From positions 1 to 64,000 of the forward strand of contig DAISYU010000003.1 in assembly GCA_036825155.1 (NCBI GenBank): a DNA stretch of 64,000 nucleotides, read 5' to 3'. How positions within the stretch are numbered: the first letter of the stretch is position 1; the number at the start of each line of letters is the position of its first letter. The stretch comes from DSAD01 sp036825155. GTDB lineage: Bacteria; Desulfobacterota; Desulfomonilia; UBA1062. The notes below the pieces were generated by a model that saw only the letters and a program-made list of their open reading frames with translations, searched no databases and had not been told where the DNA came from. Shown piece after piece: positions 47,570 to 56,334 of the stretch. Both the position numbers and the translations under genes were made by a program.

Positions 47570-49414
47570 ATGAAAGACAAGAGTTTCTTCAATTTCGCAA
47601 AAGCCCTGCCCGCTCTGGCATCCATGGAGCAGACTCGGGGATTGCTTCAGACTTTCGCGAAACAGTGGGGGGCCATGAATACGCTCCGCATTCTCTTTAC
47701 CACCGGCAAAAAGACCGGTCACCTGCGTACCATACGGTCCCTGATGAATTTCCGGCTGGAAAAACTCACCCCGAATTTCCTGGTCTCCATGTGGGAGGTG
47801 TTCGGACAGAGAGAGGCGATCATATCCGAAGGAAAAAAGATCTCCTATTCGGATCTGAAAGACAGGGTCTTCAGGCTTGCAAACGCACTTGTCGCTCTGG
47901 GGCTCAAGCCCAAAGACCGGTGTGCTGAGCTCCTCTATAACGGGAATGAATTCTTCGAGGCATTCTTTGCGTGTTCACTCATCGGGTGTCCCATGCCGTT
48001 TCTGAACTGGCACAGCAAGGGCCGGGAGCTCATCGGCGCAATCGAGACGGCACAGCCTAAGGTTCTGATTCTCAACGAGGAATTTGTCAGTGAGATCGAG
48101 TCTATCAGGCACAGGCTGCCGAGCATAGAGCACTACATTGTGGTGGGTGATCATGCCCCCGAGGGAATGCTCCTGTACAAGGACCTGCTCATGGCTGCCC
48201 CTGATCGGATGCCGGATACACACTTCATGGTGGCGCTCAACCCCTATACCGGCGGCACCACCGGGTCCCCAAAGAACGTGAATTACTTCGACACCATCGG
48301 CTATGCATTCAGCGATCTCGCCGAAGCCCCCAAGGTGCCCCTTGGCGAGTACCTGAAGTTCATGATCCTTCAGTTCAGCTTCATGTACTGGTTCGGCGGA
48401 ACCGAGATAAAGGACCCCATCACGAAGAATATGCGATGCCTCATTCCCGGTCCCCTGTACCATGCCGGCTCCATTGCAGGATGGGTGCCTTTTATCATCC
48501 TGGGAGGCACCGGCATTCCCATGAAGAGATTCGACCCCGAAGAATTCCTGCGGATCATCGAGCAGGAACGGGTAAACTGGGTGTTTGTCGTACCCACCAT
48601 GCTCGAGCGCATTCTGTCCTTGAGCGATGAAATAAGACACAGGTATGACCTGAGTTCCATGCAAACCGTGATCTGCGCGGCTGCACCGGCCACCCCGGAA
48701 CTGAAACAGGCCACGAACGAGCTCTTCAAGCAGCAGGGGTGTGAGAAGAATGTCTTTACCGAGTTTTACGGTTCATCAGAGACTGCAGTAGCCTCCGTCC
48801 TTCTGCCGAAAGACTATGAAGAAAACCCCAAACGCTATGCAAGCGTGGGAAAGATTCGCTGTGCCGAGACAAAGATCTATGACAAGGCGTCATGCACCTG
48901 GTGTCCGCCGAACAGGGACGGCAACATCCTCACGCGAAGCCTTACCACCGTGAGCCTCAACTATGTAGGCTCGCCGGAAAAACTCGACCAGGCCTTCAGG
49001 ATCATAGACGGCCAGCCCTGGTTTGACGACGGATTGAGAGGCCATTTCGACGAGGACGGCTTCCTCTACCTGACAGGCCGTGAAAAGGAGATGATCATCT
49101 CCGGCGGGGTGAACATCTTCCCCAACGAGATCGAGGCTGCCATCAAGCAGCATCAGATGGTCTTTGATGTTGCGGTGGTGCGCTACCCGGACAAGGAACT
49201 CGGGGAAGTCCCTGCTGCAGTGATCCAGCTCAAAGAAGGCCGGCTTATCCGGGAGGACGACATCATCAACCACTGCAAGAACATCAACCTCACGGGATAT
49301 AAGATCCCCAAGTACGTGGAATTCGTGGACGCACTCCCCAGGCACATTGATGGCAAGATGCGCAAGAGCGAGATTGAAGACCGCTACTGGGAGGGGATCG
49401 AGCGAAGGGGATGA
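47570..49414 (+). CDS. AMP-forming acyl-CoA ligase (second paralogue)
   Basis: A 614-residue adenylate-forming enzyme. Motifs: PYTGGTTGSPKNV (about residue 225), EFYGSSETAVA (about 399), DEDGFLYLTGREKEMI (about 490), and the C-terminal lysine region LPRHIDGKMRKSEI. An N-terminal extension of about 60 residues precedes the ligase domain. The lysine after the P-loop is followed by Asn rather than Gly. AAGGAGGGG lies before the ATG. It is 89 nt after the first ligase, probably the same transcript, and a hairpin follows. Confidence 0.88.
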   Translation: MKDKSFFNFAKALPALASMEQTRGLLQTFAKQWGAMNTLRILFTTGKKTGHLRTIRSLMNFRLEKLTPNFLVSMWEVFGQREAIISEGKKISYSDLKDRVFRLANALVALGLKPKDRCAELLYNGNEFFEAFFACSLIGCPMPFLNWHSKGRELIGAIETAQPKVLILNEEFVSEIESIRHRLPSIEHYIVVGDHAPEGMLLYKDLLMAAPDRMPDTHFMVALNPYTGGTTGSPKNVNYFDTIGYAFSDLAEAPKVPLGEYLKFMILQFSFMYWFGGTEIKDPITKNMRCLIPGPLYHAGSIAGWVPFIILGGTGIPMKRFDPEEFLRIIEQERVNWVFVVPTMLERILSLSDEIRHRYDLSSMQTVICAAAPATPELKQATNELFKQQGCEKNVFTEFYGSSETAVASVLLPKDYEENPKRYASVGKIRCAETKIYDKASCTWCPPNRDGNILTRSLTTVSLNYVGSPEKLDQAFRIIDGQPWFDDGLRGHFDEDGFLYLTGREKEMIISGGVNIFPNEIEAAIKQHQMVFDVAVVRYPDKELGEVPAAVIQLKEGRLIREDDIINHCKNINLTGYKIPKYVEFVDALPRHIDGKMRKSEIEDRYWEGIERRG

Positions 49415-49429
49415 GGACCGATACTACAA

Positions 49430-49461
49430 GAGGGTGGGTATATTTAAAGATTCCCACCCTC
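49430..49461 (+). terminator. Hairpin after the second ligase, probable terminator
   Basis: GAGGGTGGG (49430-49438) pairs with CCCACCCTC (49453-49461). The T-rich stretch starts only about 15 nt later, so termination may be weak. Confidence 0.5.
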
Positions 49462-49608
49462 ACCTCCTGACGGTCCTGCTTTATTTTCTCCTTTTTCCTA
49501 CTTTTTTATGAGAGTTCTTCCTATCGCCTTTTCCTTGTAAAATCAGTATATGGAGGTCTTTGCTGAATCAACAAACAACAAAAGAAACAATACGCAACAC
49601 GAGGAGCT

Positions 49609-49869
49609 ATGATTTACGCAGGACTGACATTAATGCTCGCCGGTATGACCACGGTCTTTGTCTTCCTTATGCTGATGATGTTCACCATCCAGATTCTGGC
49701 ATTTCTCAGCCGTCACCGTACACAAAACGAACTCCAGGTGATGGAACAGCAGCGGAAGAAAAAGACGCCTCGAAGGAGTGACGCCCGCAACCGGGAAGAC
49801 GGCGGCGCTCCACTTGCGGTGATTGCTGCAGCAATTTCAGCCTTTGAGCAGGACCACGCCACCACCTAA
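49609..49869 (+). CDS. oadG: Sodium pump decarboxylase gamma subunit (OadG family)
   Basis: An 86-residue protein with one N-terminal transmembrane helix (about 5-32), a charged Lys/Arg linker and the conserved C-terminal OadG motif APLAVIAAAISAFEQ. The gamma subunit holds the decarboxylase complex together and binds a metal needed for activity. GAGGAG lies directly before the ATG. It is followed after 97 nt by oadA. Confidence 0.88.
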   Translation: MIYAGLTLMLAGMTTVFVFLMLMMFTIQILAFLSRHRTQNELQVMEQQRKKKTPRRSDARNREDGGAPLAVIAAAISAFEQDHATT

Positions 49870-49966
49870 CAACACACTTTCCCGATTGTGTGGATATCAC
49901 GTCTTATTCCCCCGGGTGTCGGTAATGCAAACATGCCCTGTGCGTATTGAAAGAAAGGTGTAAGCG

Positions 49967-51736
49967 ATGAAGAAGATTCAGTTCATGGATACTTCATTCA
50001 GGGACGGGTTTCAGTCATGTTACGGCGCGCGTGTTGCGACCAGGGACTTCCTGCCCGCTGTAGAGGCTGCGATCCATGCAGGAACAACTCATTTCGAAGC
50101 AGGTGGAGGCGCCCGTTTTCAGAGCCTGTTCTTCTACTGCAACGAATCGGCCTTTGACATGATGGACAGCTTCCGTGCTGTTACCGGCAATGATGCAAAC
50201 CTGCAGACTCTGGCCCGAGGCATCAATGTTGTGGCACTGAGCCAGCAGCCAAGAGATATCATCGACCTGCACGCCAAGCTGTTCAAAAAACACGGCATCA
50301 CGACGATTAGAAACTTCTGCGCGCTCAATGACGTACGCAACCTGAAATATTCCTCTCAGCGGATTGTGGCAAACGGTCTGAAACACCAGATCGTAGTCAC
50401 CATGATGGACCTCCCCCCCGGATGCACTGGTGCCCACACTGCGGAATTTTACCTCCAGTGTATCCGAAATATCATCGACGAACAGGTGCCTTTTGAGTCT
50501 CTGTGCTTCAAGGATGCCAGCGGGACATCAAACCCCAGGAAGATCTATGATACCGTAAAGGGCGCCCGGAAGCTGCTCGGCGACGACGTGACCCTGTGGT
50601 TCCACACCCACGACACGGCAGGGATCGGCATCACCCAGTACATCGCGGCTATCCAGGGCGGCATTGACGGGATCGATCTCTGTATGGCGCCGGTCAGCGG
50701 CGGCACGTGCCAGCCGGATATCCTGTCCATGTGGCATGCGCTGAAAGGAACGGAGTATACCATCGATATCGATTACGAGAAGATCCTCAAGGCAGAGGAG
50801 GTCTTTACTGAATGCATGAAGGACTACTTCGTCCCGCCCGAAGCCAAGATGGTCTCTCCCAACATACCGCTCTCGCCCATGCCTGGAGGTGCACTCACGG
50901 CCAATACCATGATGATGAGGGATACTAAGACACTGCACCTCTATCCCAAGGTAATCCGTGAGATGAGCGAAGTGGTCAAACGGGGGGGATTCGGCACCTC
51001 GGTGACGCCGGTGAGCCAGTTCTACTTCCAACAGGCCTACACCAATGTCACCCAGGGACCCTGGAAAAAGATCCAGCCGAACTACGGAGACATGGTGCTC
51101 GGCTACTACGGACGAACCCCGGTGGAACCGGACCCGGATATCGTAAAGCTTGCATCGGCCCAGATGGGCAAACCCGTCTTTACCGACGACCCGCTCGACA
51201 TCCTGGAACCGGGCATCCCCAAGGCGACAAAGGTCCTTGAGGAACATGGCCTGACTGCCAGCGAAGAAAACATCTTCATCTTTGCCAGCTGTGAGACCAA
51301 AGGGCTCGACTATCTCCTGGGCAGGGCAAGAACAAGCATCAGGAAGGTCTCCGAGGAAAAAAGCAGTGCCCTTGAGACGGCCCCGGTCAAGCCCAAAAGC
51401 TTAAACGGCAAACGTCATTACACGGTCAATGTCGACGGCCGGGCCTACCAGGTGATCGTATCGCAGGGAGGTGATATAAGCGCACAACCCTCGGGTATCC
51501 CGGAAAAGCCGGCATCGTCGGATTCGGTTGAGGTAAATGCCCCCACCCCCGGCAACATCCTTCAGATCCTTGCCACGGTCGGCGATGTGGTCAAAAAGAA
51601 CGAAACCCTGCTCGTACTCGAGGCCATGAAGATGGAAACCGCCATCACCGCACCTTCTGACGGCCACATAAGCAGCATCGAGGTGAGCCAGGGTGATACC
51701 GTGCAGGCCGGTGACCTCCTCGTCCTTTTGAACTGA
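49967..51736 (+). CDS. oadA: Biotin-dependent decarboxylase/carboxylase alpha subunit (OadA-like)
   Basis: A 589-residue protein: carboxyltransferase domain of the pyruvate carboxylase/oxaloacetate decarboxylase type (1-300), helical PYC_OADA region (about 310-460), linker, and C-terminal biotinyl domain with biotin lysine K555 in LEAMKMETAI. Metal ligands WFHTHDTAG and the lysine in CFKDASG are present. The first motif is DTSFRDGFQS instead of the usual DTTLRDAHQS, and GGARFQSLFFYCNES replaces the normal substrate loop. The substrate may therefore not be oxaloacetate. With oadG and oadB it would form a sodium-exporting decarboxylase. Confidence 0.85.
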   Translation: MKKIQFMDTSFRDGFQSCYGARVATRDFLPAVEAAIHAGTTHFEAGGGARFQSLFFYCNESAFDMMDSFRAVTGNDANLQTLARGINVVALSQQPRDIIDLHAKLFKKHGITTIRNFCALNDVRNLKYSSQRIVANGLKHQIVVTMMDLPPGCTGAHTAEFYLQCIRNIIDEQVPFESLCFKDASGTSNPRKIYDTVKGARKLLGDDVTLWFHTHDTAGIGITQYIAAIQGGIDGIDLCMAPVSGGTCQPDILSMWHALKGTEYTIDIDYEKILKAEEVFTECMKDYFVPPEAKMVSPNIPLSPMPGGALTANTMMMRDTKTLHLYPKVIREMSEVVKRGGFGTSVTPVSQFYFQQAYTNVTQGPWKKIQPNYGDMVLGYYGRTPVEPDPDIVKLASAQMGKPVFTDDPLDILEPGIPKATKVLEEHGLTASEENIFIFASCETKGLDYLLGRARTSIRKVSEEKSSALETAPVKPKSLNGKRHYTVNVDGRAYQVIVSQGGDISAQPSGIPEKPASSDSVEVNAPTPGNILQILATVGDVVKKNETLLVLEAMKMETAITAPSDGHISSIEVSQGDTVQAGDLLVLLN

Positions 51737-51754
51737 GCAGAAAGGAATGCACGT

Positions 51755-53251
51755 ATGAAAAAGCTGTTTCTTGCATTCATGCTGTTCCTTTCCTGGCTGC
51801 CCGCGGCATCTGGGAGCGAGCTTGTATCCATTACAGCACCGGCTGACGCAAAGGTCATCAAGGTGCAGGCCTCGGGCAGTGATTTTATCTACAGCGGAGA
51901 TACCATCGCAACCCTGAAAAAACCGGACGGTAACATCATCCATCTCAGAGCCGGTGTGTCAGGCAAAATCATGAACCTTGCCATCAGCCCTTATGACCGG
52001 GTCAAGGCCGGGCAGATAATCGGGAGCATCCTTCCTTCCGGGATTGTTGCAGAAACCATTCAAGTGGATGGAGACGGGACACTCCCTCCCATCAGGATCC
52101 TGGCAAAAAATCTCTATGAATCAACAGGCCTGGCAGCCTTTATCCACGGGCAGCACCTCGACTGGACCATGGGCAGCGGCCGCGTCATCATGATCCTTAT
52201 CGGCTTTGTCCTGCTCTATCTCGGCATCCACAAGGGATTCGAGCCGCTCCTCCTCGTACCCATCGGGTTCGGTGCCGTGCTGGCGAACATCCCTGTTGCC
52301 GGCATAGCAGAGCCCGGGGGGCTGTTGTACTATTTCTACGAGGTAGGCATCACGACCGGGGTGTTCCCCCTGCTCATCTTCATGGGGGTGGGTGCCATGA
52401 CCGACTTCGGCCCCATGATCGCCAATCCCAAGACCTCACTGTTGGGAGCAGCAGCCCAGTTCGGCATCTTTGTCACCCTCATCGGAGCATTGATGCTCAA
52501 TTGTATTCCGGGCATTGACTTTACACTGAAAGATGCCGCGGCCATCGGCATTATCGGCGGTGCGGACGGACCCACTGCCATCTTCCTCTCCAGCCGCCTC
52601 TCACCCAGGCTGCTCGGGTCCATTGCCGTTGCCGCCTATTCATACATGGCTCTGGTCCCCATCATCCAGCCGCCCATTATGCGGGCACTCACCACCAAGG
52701 CCGAGAGACAGATCGTGATGAGACAGATGCGCTACGTGTCCAAACTCGAGAAGATCCTGTTCCCGCTGGTGGTACTCTGTCTGTGCATCCTACTCCTACC
52801 CTCCGCTTCACCGCTGATCGGAGCACTCATGTTCGGCAACCTGGTGCGCGAGTGCGGGGTAACCGAACGGCTCTCTACAACACTGCAGAATGCGCTCATC
52901 AACATCGTCACCATCTTCTTGGGACTCGGCGTCGGCAGCAAGCTCTCTGCAGACAAATTTCTGTCCATTGAAACGCTGGGGATTCTCCTGCTCGGGGCCA
53001 TCGCCTTCAGCATCGGGACAGCAAGTGGAGTGATCATGGGCAAGATCATGGCCAAGTTGAGTAAGACCCCCATCAATCCGCTCATTGGTGCAGCCGGGGT
53101 TTCTGCCGTGCCCATGGCCGCCAGGGTGGTAAACAAGGTCGGACTCGAGTATAATGCCCAGAACTATCTGCTCATGCATGCCATGGGTCCCAACGTATCA
53201 GGGGTCATCGGCTCGGCCGTGGCTGCCGGGGTCCTGCTGGCTATCCTCTAG
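51755..53251 (+). CDS. oadB: Sodium-translocating decarboxylase beta subunit with exported N-terminal domain
   Basis: A 498-residue protein. Residues about 141-498 are the polytopic beta subunit that couples decarboxylation of carboxybiotin to Na+ export: SGRVIMILIGFVLLYLGIHK, GFEPLLLVPIGFG, TDFGPMIANP and IIGGADGPTAIFLSS, the last containing the conserved Na+-site aspartate. Before it are a signal-peptide-like sequence (1-21, LPAASG-S) and a barrel-sandwich-like domain (about 22-95, ITAPADAKVIKV and GVSGKIMNLAI) with no biotin lysine. AAGGA lies 8-9 nt before the ATG. A strong terminator follows. Confidence 0.9.
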   Translation: MKKLFLAFMLFLSWLPAASGSELVSITAPADAKVIKVQASGSDFIYSGDTIATLKKPDGNIIHLRAGVSGKIMNLAISPYDRVKAGQIIGSILPSGIVAETIQVDGDGTLPPIRILAKNLYESTGLAAFIHGQHLDWTMGSGRVIMILIGFVLLYLGIHKGFEPLLLVPIGFGAVLANIPVAGIAEPGGLLYYFYEVGITTGVFPLLIFMGVGAMTDFGPMIANPKTSLLGAAAQFGIFVTLIGALMLNCIPGIDFTLKDAAAIGIIGGADGPTAIFLSSRLSPRLLGSIAVAAYSYMALVPIIQPPIMRALTTKAERQIVMRQMRYVSKLEKILFPLVVLCLCILLLPSASPLIGALMFGNLVRECGVTERLSTTLQNALINIVTIFLGLGVGSKLSADKFLSIETLGILLLGAIAFSIGTASGVIMGKIMAKLSKTPINPLIGAAGVSAVPMAARVVNKVGLEYNAQNYLLMHAMGPNVSGVIGSAVAAGVLLAIL

Positions 53252-53329
53252 CAGAGAAAAGGGAGGCATGGGCAACAGCAGCACGTTTCAAGAGACGCAA
53301 CGTGGAGGTTTTTGAACACCTTTGTTGAC

Positions 53330-53366
53330 GAAGTTCCCTGGCTTGAGTTCAGGGAACTTCTTTTTT
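53330..53366 (+). terminator. Strong Rho-independent terminator of the oad genes
   Basis: GAAGTTCCCTG (53330-53340), 9-nt loop, CAGGGAACTTC (53350-53360), then T6. The 11-bp perfect stem ends the plus-strand oad unit. Confidence 0.92.
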
Positions 53367-53410
53367 CATGAGAATTCCACTTGGTTACCAGAAGATCCTC
53401 TGTCTCTAGC

Positions 53411-54310
53411 CTACATACTCCTCTTTGTAGTCAGGCAGATGCCGGAAAACACGCAGGCGATGCCGGCCAAGTGGAAGGTGTGGATCGCCTCACCAAGCAG
53501 CAGCACAGAGAGCAGGATGCCGAATACCGGAATCAGATGGATAAAATAACCGGCCGTGTTCGGCCCCACTTTCGAGACAGCATGATTCCAGAAGATATAG
53601 GAGAGGATCGAGGGAAAGGCCGCCAGGTAGGATATGCTGATACCTGTCAGCAGCGTGTGCGGCATCTCTCTGAAGAACAGGTGTTCAACCAGGTACACCG
53701 GCAGAAGGGCCATCACACTGATCAGCACTGTGGTCCCGAAGAACATGAATCCGTTCAGATCGTCCGGCCGCTTCTTCAGCAGGACGGAATACAGAGACCA
53801 ACTGCATATGGCACCCATTATCCACAGGTCTCCCCGGTTGAAACTCAAAGACAGAAGTGCCAGGGGATCTCCCCGGGATACGATGATGAGAATGCCCAGG
53901 AGCGAGACCGCAATGCCTGCTGTCTGCATCAAGGTGATGGCATCCTTGAAGAGCAGCCGCGACAGAGCCACGATCACTACCGGGATGACCGACAGGCTCA
54001 GGATTGCATTGACCGCCATGGTGTACTGGAGGCCCACATAGGTAAAGCAGGTAAAATTGAAGATGCCGAGGAAACTCAGTACGACAAGTATCTTCCACGA
54101 TCTTTTGATCACCGGCCAGTCCCGGCTCAGCTGCGGCAGATACCACGGCGAGATCAGCATGAGCACCACCAGCCATCGCCAGAAGGCAAGCCCGACAGGC
54201 GGGATATCCTCATGCACGGCCCTGCCCAGCACCAGGTTGCCTGCCCAGAAGAGCGTGGTCAGAACCAGGAGTAGATGCGGGGGGATACGGCTCAACAGGT
54301 GTTTATTCAT
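53411..54310 (-). CDS. DMT superfamily EamA-type transporter
   Basis: A 299-residue membrane protein with ten predicted helices in two EamA repeats. It begins LLLVLTTLFWAGNLVLGRAV and the second half contains AFPSILSYIFWNHAVSKVG, typical of drug/metabolite exporters. The substrate is unknown. It is divergent from the TetR gene, and a consensus promoter with a palindrome lies between them, suggesting local regulation. Confidence 0.88.
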   Translation of the reverse strand: MNKHLLSRIPPHLLLVLTTLFWAGNLVLGRAVHEDIPPVGLAFWRWLVVLMLISPWYLPQLSRDWPVIKRSWKILVVLSFLGIFNFTCFTYVGLQYTMAVNAILSLSVIPVVIVALSRLLFKDAITLMQTAGIAVSLLGILIIVSRGDPLALLSLSFNRGDLWIMGAICSWSLYSVLLKKRPDDLNGFMFFGTTVLISVMALLPVYLVEHLFFREMPHTLLTGISISYLAAFPSILSYIFWNHAVSKVGPNTAGYFIHLIPVFGILLSVLLLGEAIHTFHLAGIACVFSGICLTTKRSM

Positions 54311-54363
54311 CGTTGTCTTTACTCTTTTGTCTTGCCTGATGGATTATATTGATTATGCGACAC

Positions 54364-54390
54364 ATTATAGAGAGAACCACGTGACGTCAA
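54364..54390 (-). promoter_or_regulatory. Promoter of the EamA gene with TGACGTCA palindrome
   Basis: On the minus strand TTGACG (54390-54385) and TATAAT (54369-54364) are separated by 15 nt. The palindrome TGACGTCA (54382-54389) overlaps the -35 and could be the operator of the divergent TetR regulator. Confidence 0.5.
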
Positions 54391-54509
54391 GTTCACTTTA
54401 TATATCGATACTACAGGTTTGCACCACAGGTTCCCCTCTGTATATTCACGATTTCCCCTTGCGAGAAATCAAACGATTGATTAGAATTATTGCCGAATCG
54501 GAGGTTGGT

Positions 54510-55175
54510 TTGGGAGAATATGCCAAGTCAGAAGAAACGAGAATGAAGCTGATCAATGCAGCCGGTGAAATAATCGCAACCGGGGGGTTAAGTGCCCTGA
54601 CCATCCGGGGTGTTGCCCACAGGGCAGGAGAAAATGTCAGCAGCATCCACTATCACTTCGGCAATAAGGAGGGGTTGCTCATTGCCACGGTCACCTATGC
54701 CATGTCTGAATGGATGAAATATGACTGGCGGGAGTTCGTAGAGCAACGGTTGGGACTTTTCGGTTATGACACCGGGAAGGCCCGTGTCATTCGTGAACTC
54801 GTGGATATCCTCTTCGAGCTGAGCTTTTCCAGCAACAAGCCGCAGTGGTGCTCTCGCATGCAATACCTCACAATCATGCATTCAAATCAAACGGCTGATA
54901 TTATATTCTCCAGTGTTCTGGACCCGAATTTCTCGATGTTCATCGAAATATTCCACAACATCAACCCGGGCTGCACTGACGACGAGGCGCGTCTCTGGGC
55001 GGTTCATTTCATGTCGCCGTTCGTCCAGCTTGTTGTATTGGAAGAATCGGTCTTGCGCCTCTTGGGGAGGGACTCCTATTCAAAAAAGTTTCTGGAAACC
55101 TACAAAGACTATATTCTGCGAAGCACCCTACATATCCTCGGGCTCCCGGAAGATCTACCGGATACCGGTGCATGA
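54510..55175 (+). CDS. TetR/AcrR family transcriptional regulator
   Basis: A 221-residue regulator. The N-terminal helix-turn-helix domain (about 6-55) reads EETRMKLINAAGEIIATGG, ALTIRGVAHRAGENVSSIHYHFGNKEGLL. The C-terminal ligand domain (about 75-215) resembles CecR/DUF1956-type regulators. The start is TTG at 54510, with GGAGG 5 nt upstream; the much longer open frame upstream is antisense to the transporter and not coding. It is divergent from the EamA gene and close to acyl-CoA metabolism genes, so its ligand might be the exporter substrate or an acyl-CoA. Confidence 0.88.
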   Translation: MGEYAKSEETRMKLINAAGEIIATGGLSALTIRGVAHRAGENVSSIHYHFGNKEGLLIATVTYAMSEWMKYDWREFVEQRLGLFGYDTGKARVIRELVDILFELSFSSNKPQWCSRMQYLTIMHSNQTADIIFSSVLDPNFSMFIEIFHNINPGCTDDEARLWAVHFMSPFVQLVVLEESVLRLLGRDSYSKKFLETYKDYILRSTLHILGLPEDLPDTGA

Positions 55176-55299
55176 GGCACCATTAGGAACACACATAGTT
55201 ACGCCTTACCATCTTTTGAGATGTATCCTACCCTGTCTATAGACGGATAATGATTGTGATATCGAACCTCCTGTGATGATTAATGCCCATATTCAATCA

Positions 55300-55399
55300 N
55301 NNNNNNNNNNNNNNNNNNNNNNNNNNNNNNNNNNNNNNNNNNNNNNNNNNNNNNNNNNNNNNNNNNNNNNNNNNNNNNNNNNNNNNNNNNNNNNNNNNN
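55300..55399. other. Assembly gap (100 N)
   Basis: One hundred ambiguous bases. This is the conventional length for a gap of unknown size, so the adjacency of the regions left and right is inferred by scaffolding only, and a gene could be missing. The rest of 55176-55743 has no gene apart from the promoter and repeats listed next. Confidence 0.99.
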
Positions 55400-55504
55400 T
55401 CACCCCAGCAGTACACCGGCAAAACATCTCTATAATAAACAATTGTTCCCCTCCTCCTGTCAATCCTCAGGGCGGATACTATTCAGCTTAATGTCTCAAT
55501 ATAG

Positions 55505-55560
55505 ATCATATGTTCGATTTATATCGCTTGACCTATTTCAATCATTTGTTCTATATATTG
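55505..55560 (+). repeat. Imperfect direct repeat at the promoter of the SatP-like gene
   Basis: ATCATATGTTCGATTTATAT (55505-55524) and ATCATTTGTTCTATATATTG (55541-55560) agree at 15 of 20 positions and start 36 bp apart. The first is just upstream of the -35 and the second covers the -10, suggesting a regulator site. Confidence 0.4.
55528..55557 (+). promoter_or_regulatory. Putative promoter of the SatP-like gene
   Basis: TTGACC (55528-55533), 18-nt spacer, TATATA (55552-55557). The start near 55565 leaves a leader of about 180 nt. The leader contains the inverted repeat GAGATC-N7-GATCTC (55681-55699). Confidence 0.5.
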
Positions 55561-55743
55561 TGAATACACATATCGCTCTTTGACAATCGCGCACGGATTA
55601 CCTTGACCTGTTGATGCAGGTGAGTATTCCGCCAGACAATAGCGACTCACGAACAGAACAATCTCTCAGCAACTAAGAACGAGATCTTTTGAGGATCTCT
55701 ATAAATAAGGCACTAAAAAACACAACACAGAGGAGGAGAGATT

Positions 55744-56334
55744 ATGTCACAACAAGCACAAGGCAGCACATTTGCAAGCGCAAGCCCGGCAGGAGAAATG
55801 GCACTGGCATTCTACCTGGGATGCCTGTGGCCCGTATGGAGCGGTATCGCCCCCCACGATCAGGCCACGGTTCTCGTTGCACTCGGCATCGGATGCGCAA
55901 TGACACAGCTGGTAGCCGGCGTCATCAACCTGCACAAGGGCAACATCATGGGCAACATCATGGTGGCCTTCAGCATCTTCATGTGGTACGGCGCCCTCGA
56001 GCACCTCGGCAAGGTGCAAGGATGGATCCCGCACAACACCCTGGTGGTCGACGGTGTGATATTCGGGGTCATGGGCCTCGTGATGGTTATCCTGACCATC
56101 CCGCACTTCACCATGCCCAAGGCATTCACCTTTTTCATGATCTTCACCGATGGATTCTTCGTCCCGGCTTCGCTCTTTTTCCTTACCGGCAATAAGGTCT
56201 TTAAAGTTATTGCAGGCTGGGATCTGCCCATCATGATTATCGCTTGCGTATACTGCGCAACAGGGATCATGCTCAACACCTATTATGGCAAAGAAGTCAT
56301 GCCCATGGGAAAACCCTTTGTAACGCGGGCATAA
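55744..56334 (+). CDS. Acetate-uptake (GPR1/FUN34/YaaH)-like membrane protein
   Basis: A 196-residue membrane protein with six predicted helices. The N-terminal ASPAGEMALAFYLGC resembles the NPAPLGL signature of the GPR1/FUN34/YaaH (SatP) acetate transporters, and spacing of helices and length fit. An alternative is the AmiS/UreI channel family, which is also six-helical and of similar size. AGGAGGAG lies 5-6 nt before the ATG. Transport of acetate or another small molecule is inferred. Confidence 0.6.
   Translation: MSQQAQGSTFASASPAGEMALAFYLGCLWPVWSGIAPHDQATVLVALGIGCAMTQLVAGVINLHKGNIMGNIMVAFSIFMWYGALEHLGKVQGWIPHNTLVVDGVIFGVMGLVMVILTIPHFTMPKAFTFFMIFTDGFFVPASLFFLTGNKVFKVIAGWDLPIMIIACVYCATGIMLNTYYGKEVMPMGKPFVTRA

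Noticed and set aside
53381..54274. A 297-codon plus-strand frame opposite the EamA gene
   Set aside because: Highly polar, repeated His/Gln/Arg composition typical of antisense frames; no ribosome-binding site.
54057..54509. A 151-codon N-terminal extension of the TetR regulator
   Set aside because: It is antisense to the EamA gene and low in order. TTG 54510 with GGAGG 5 nt upstream gives a normal TetR protein.
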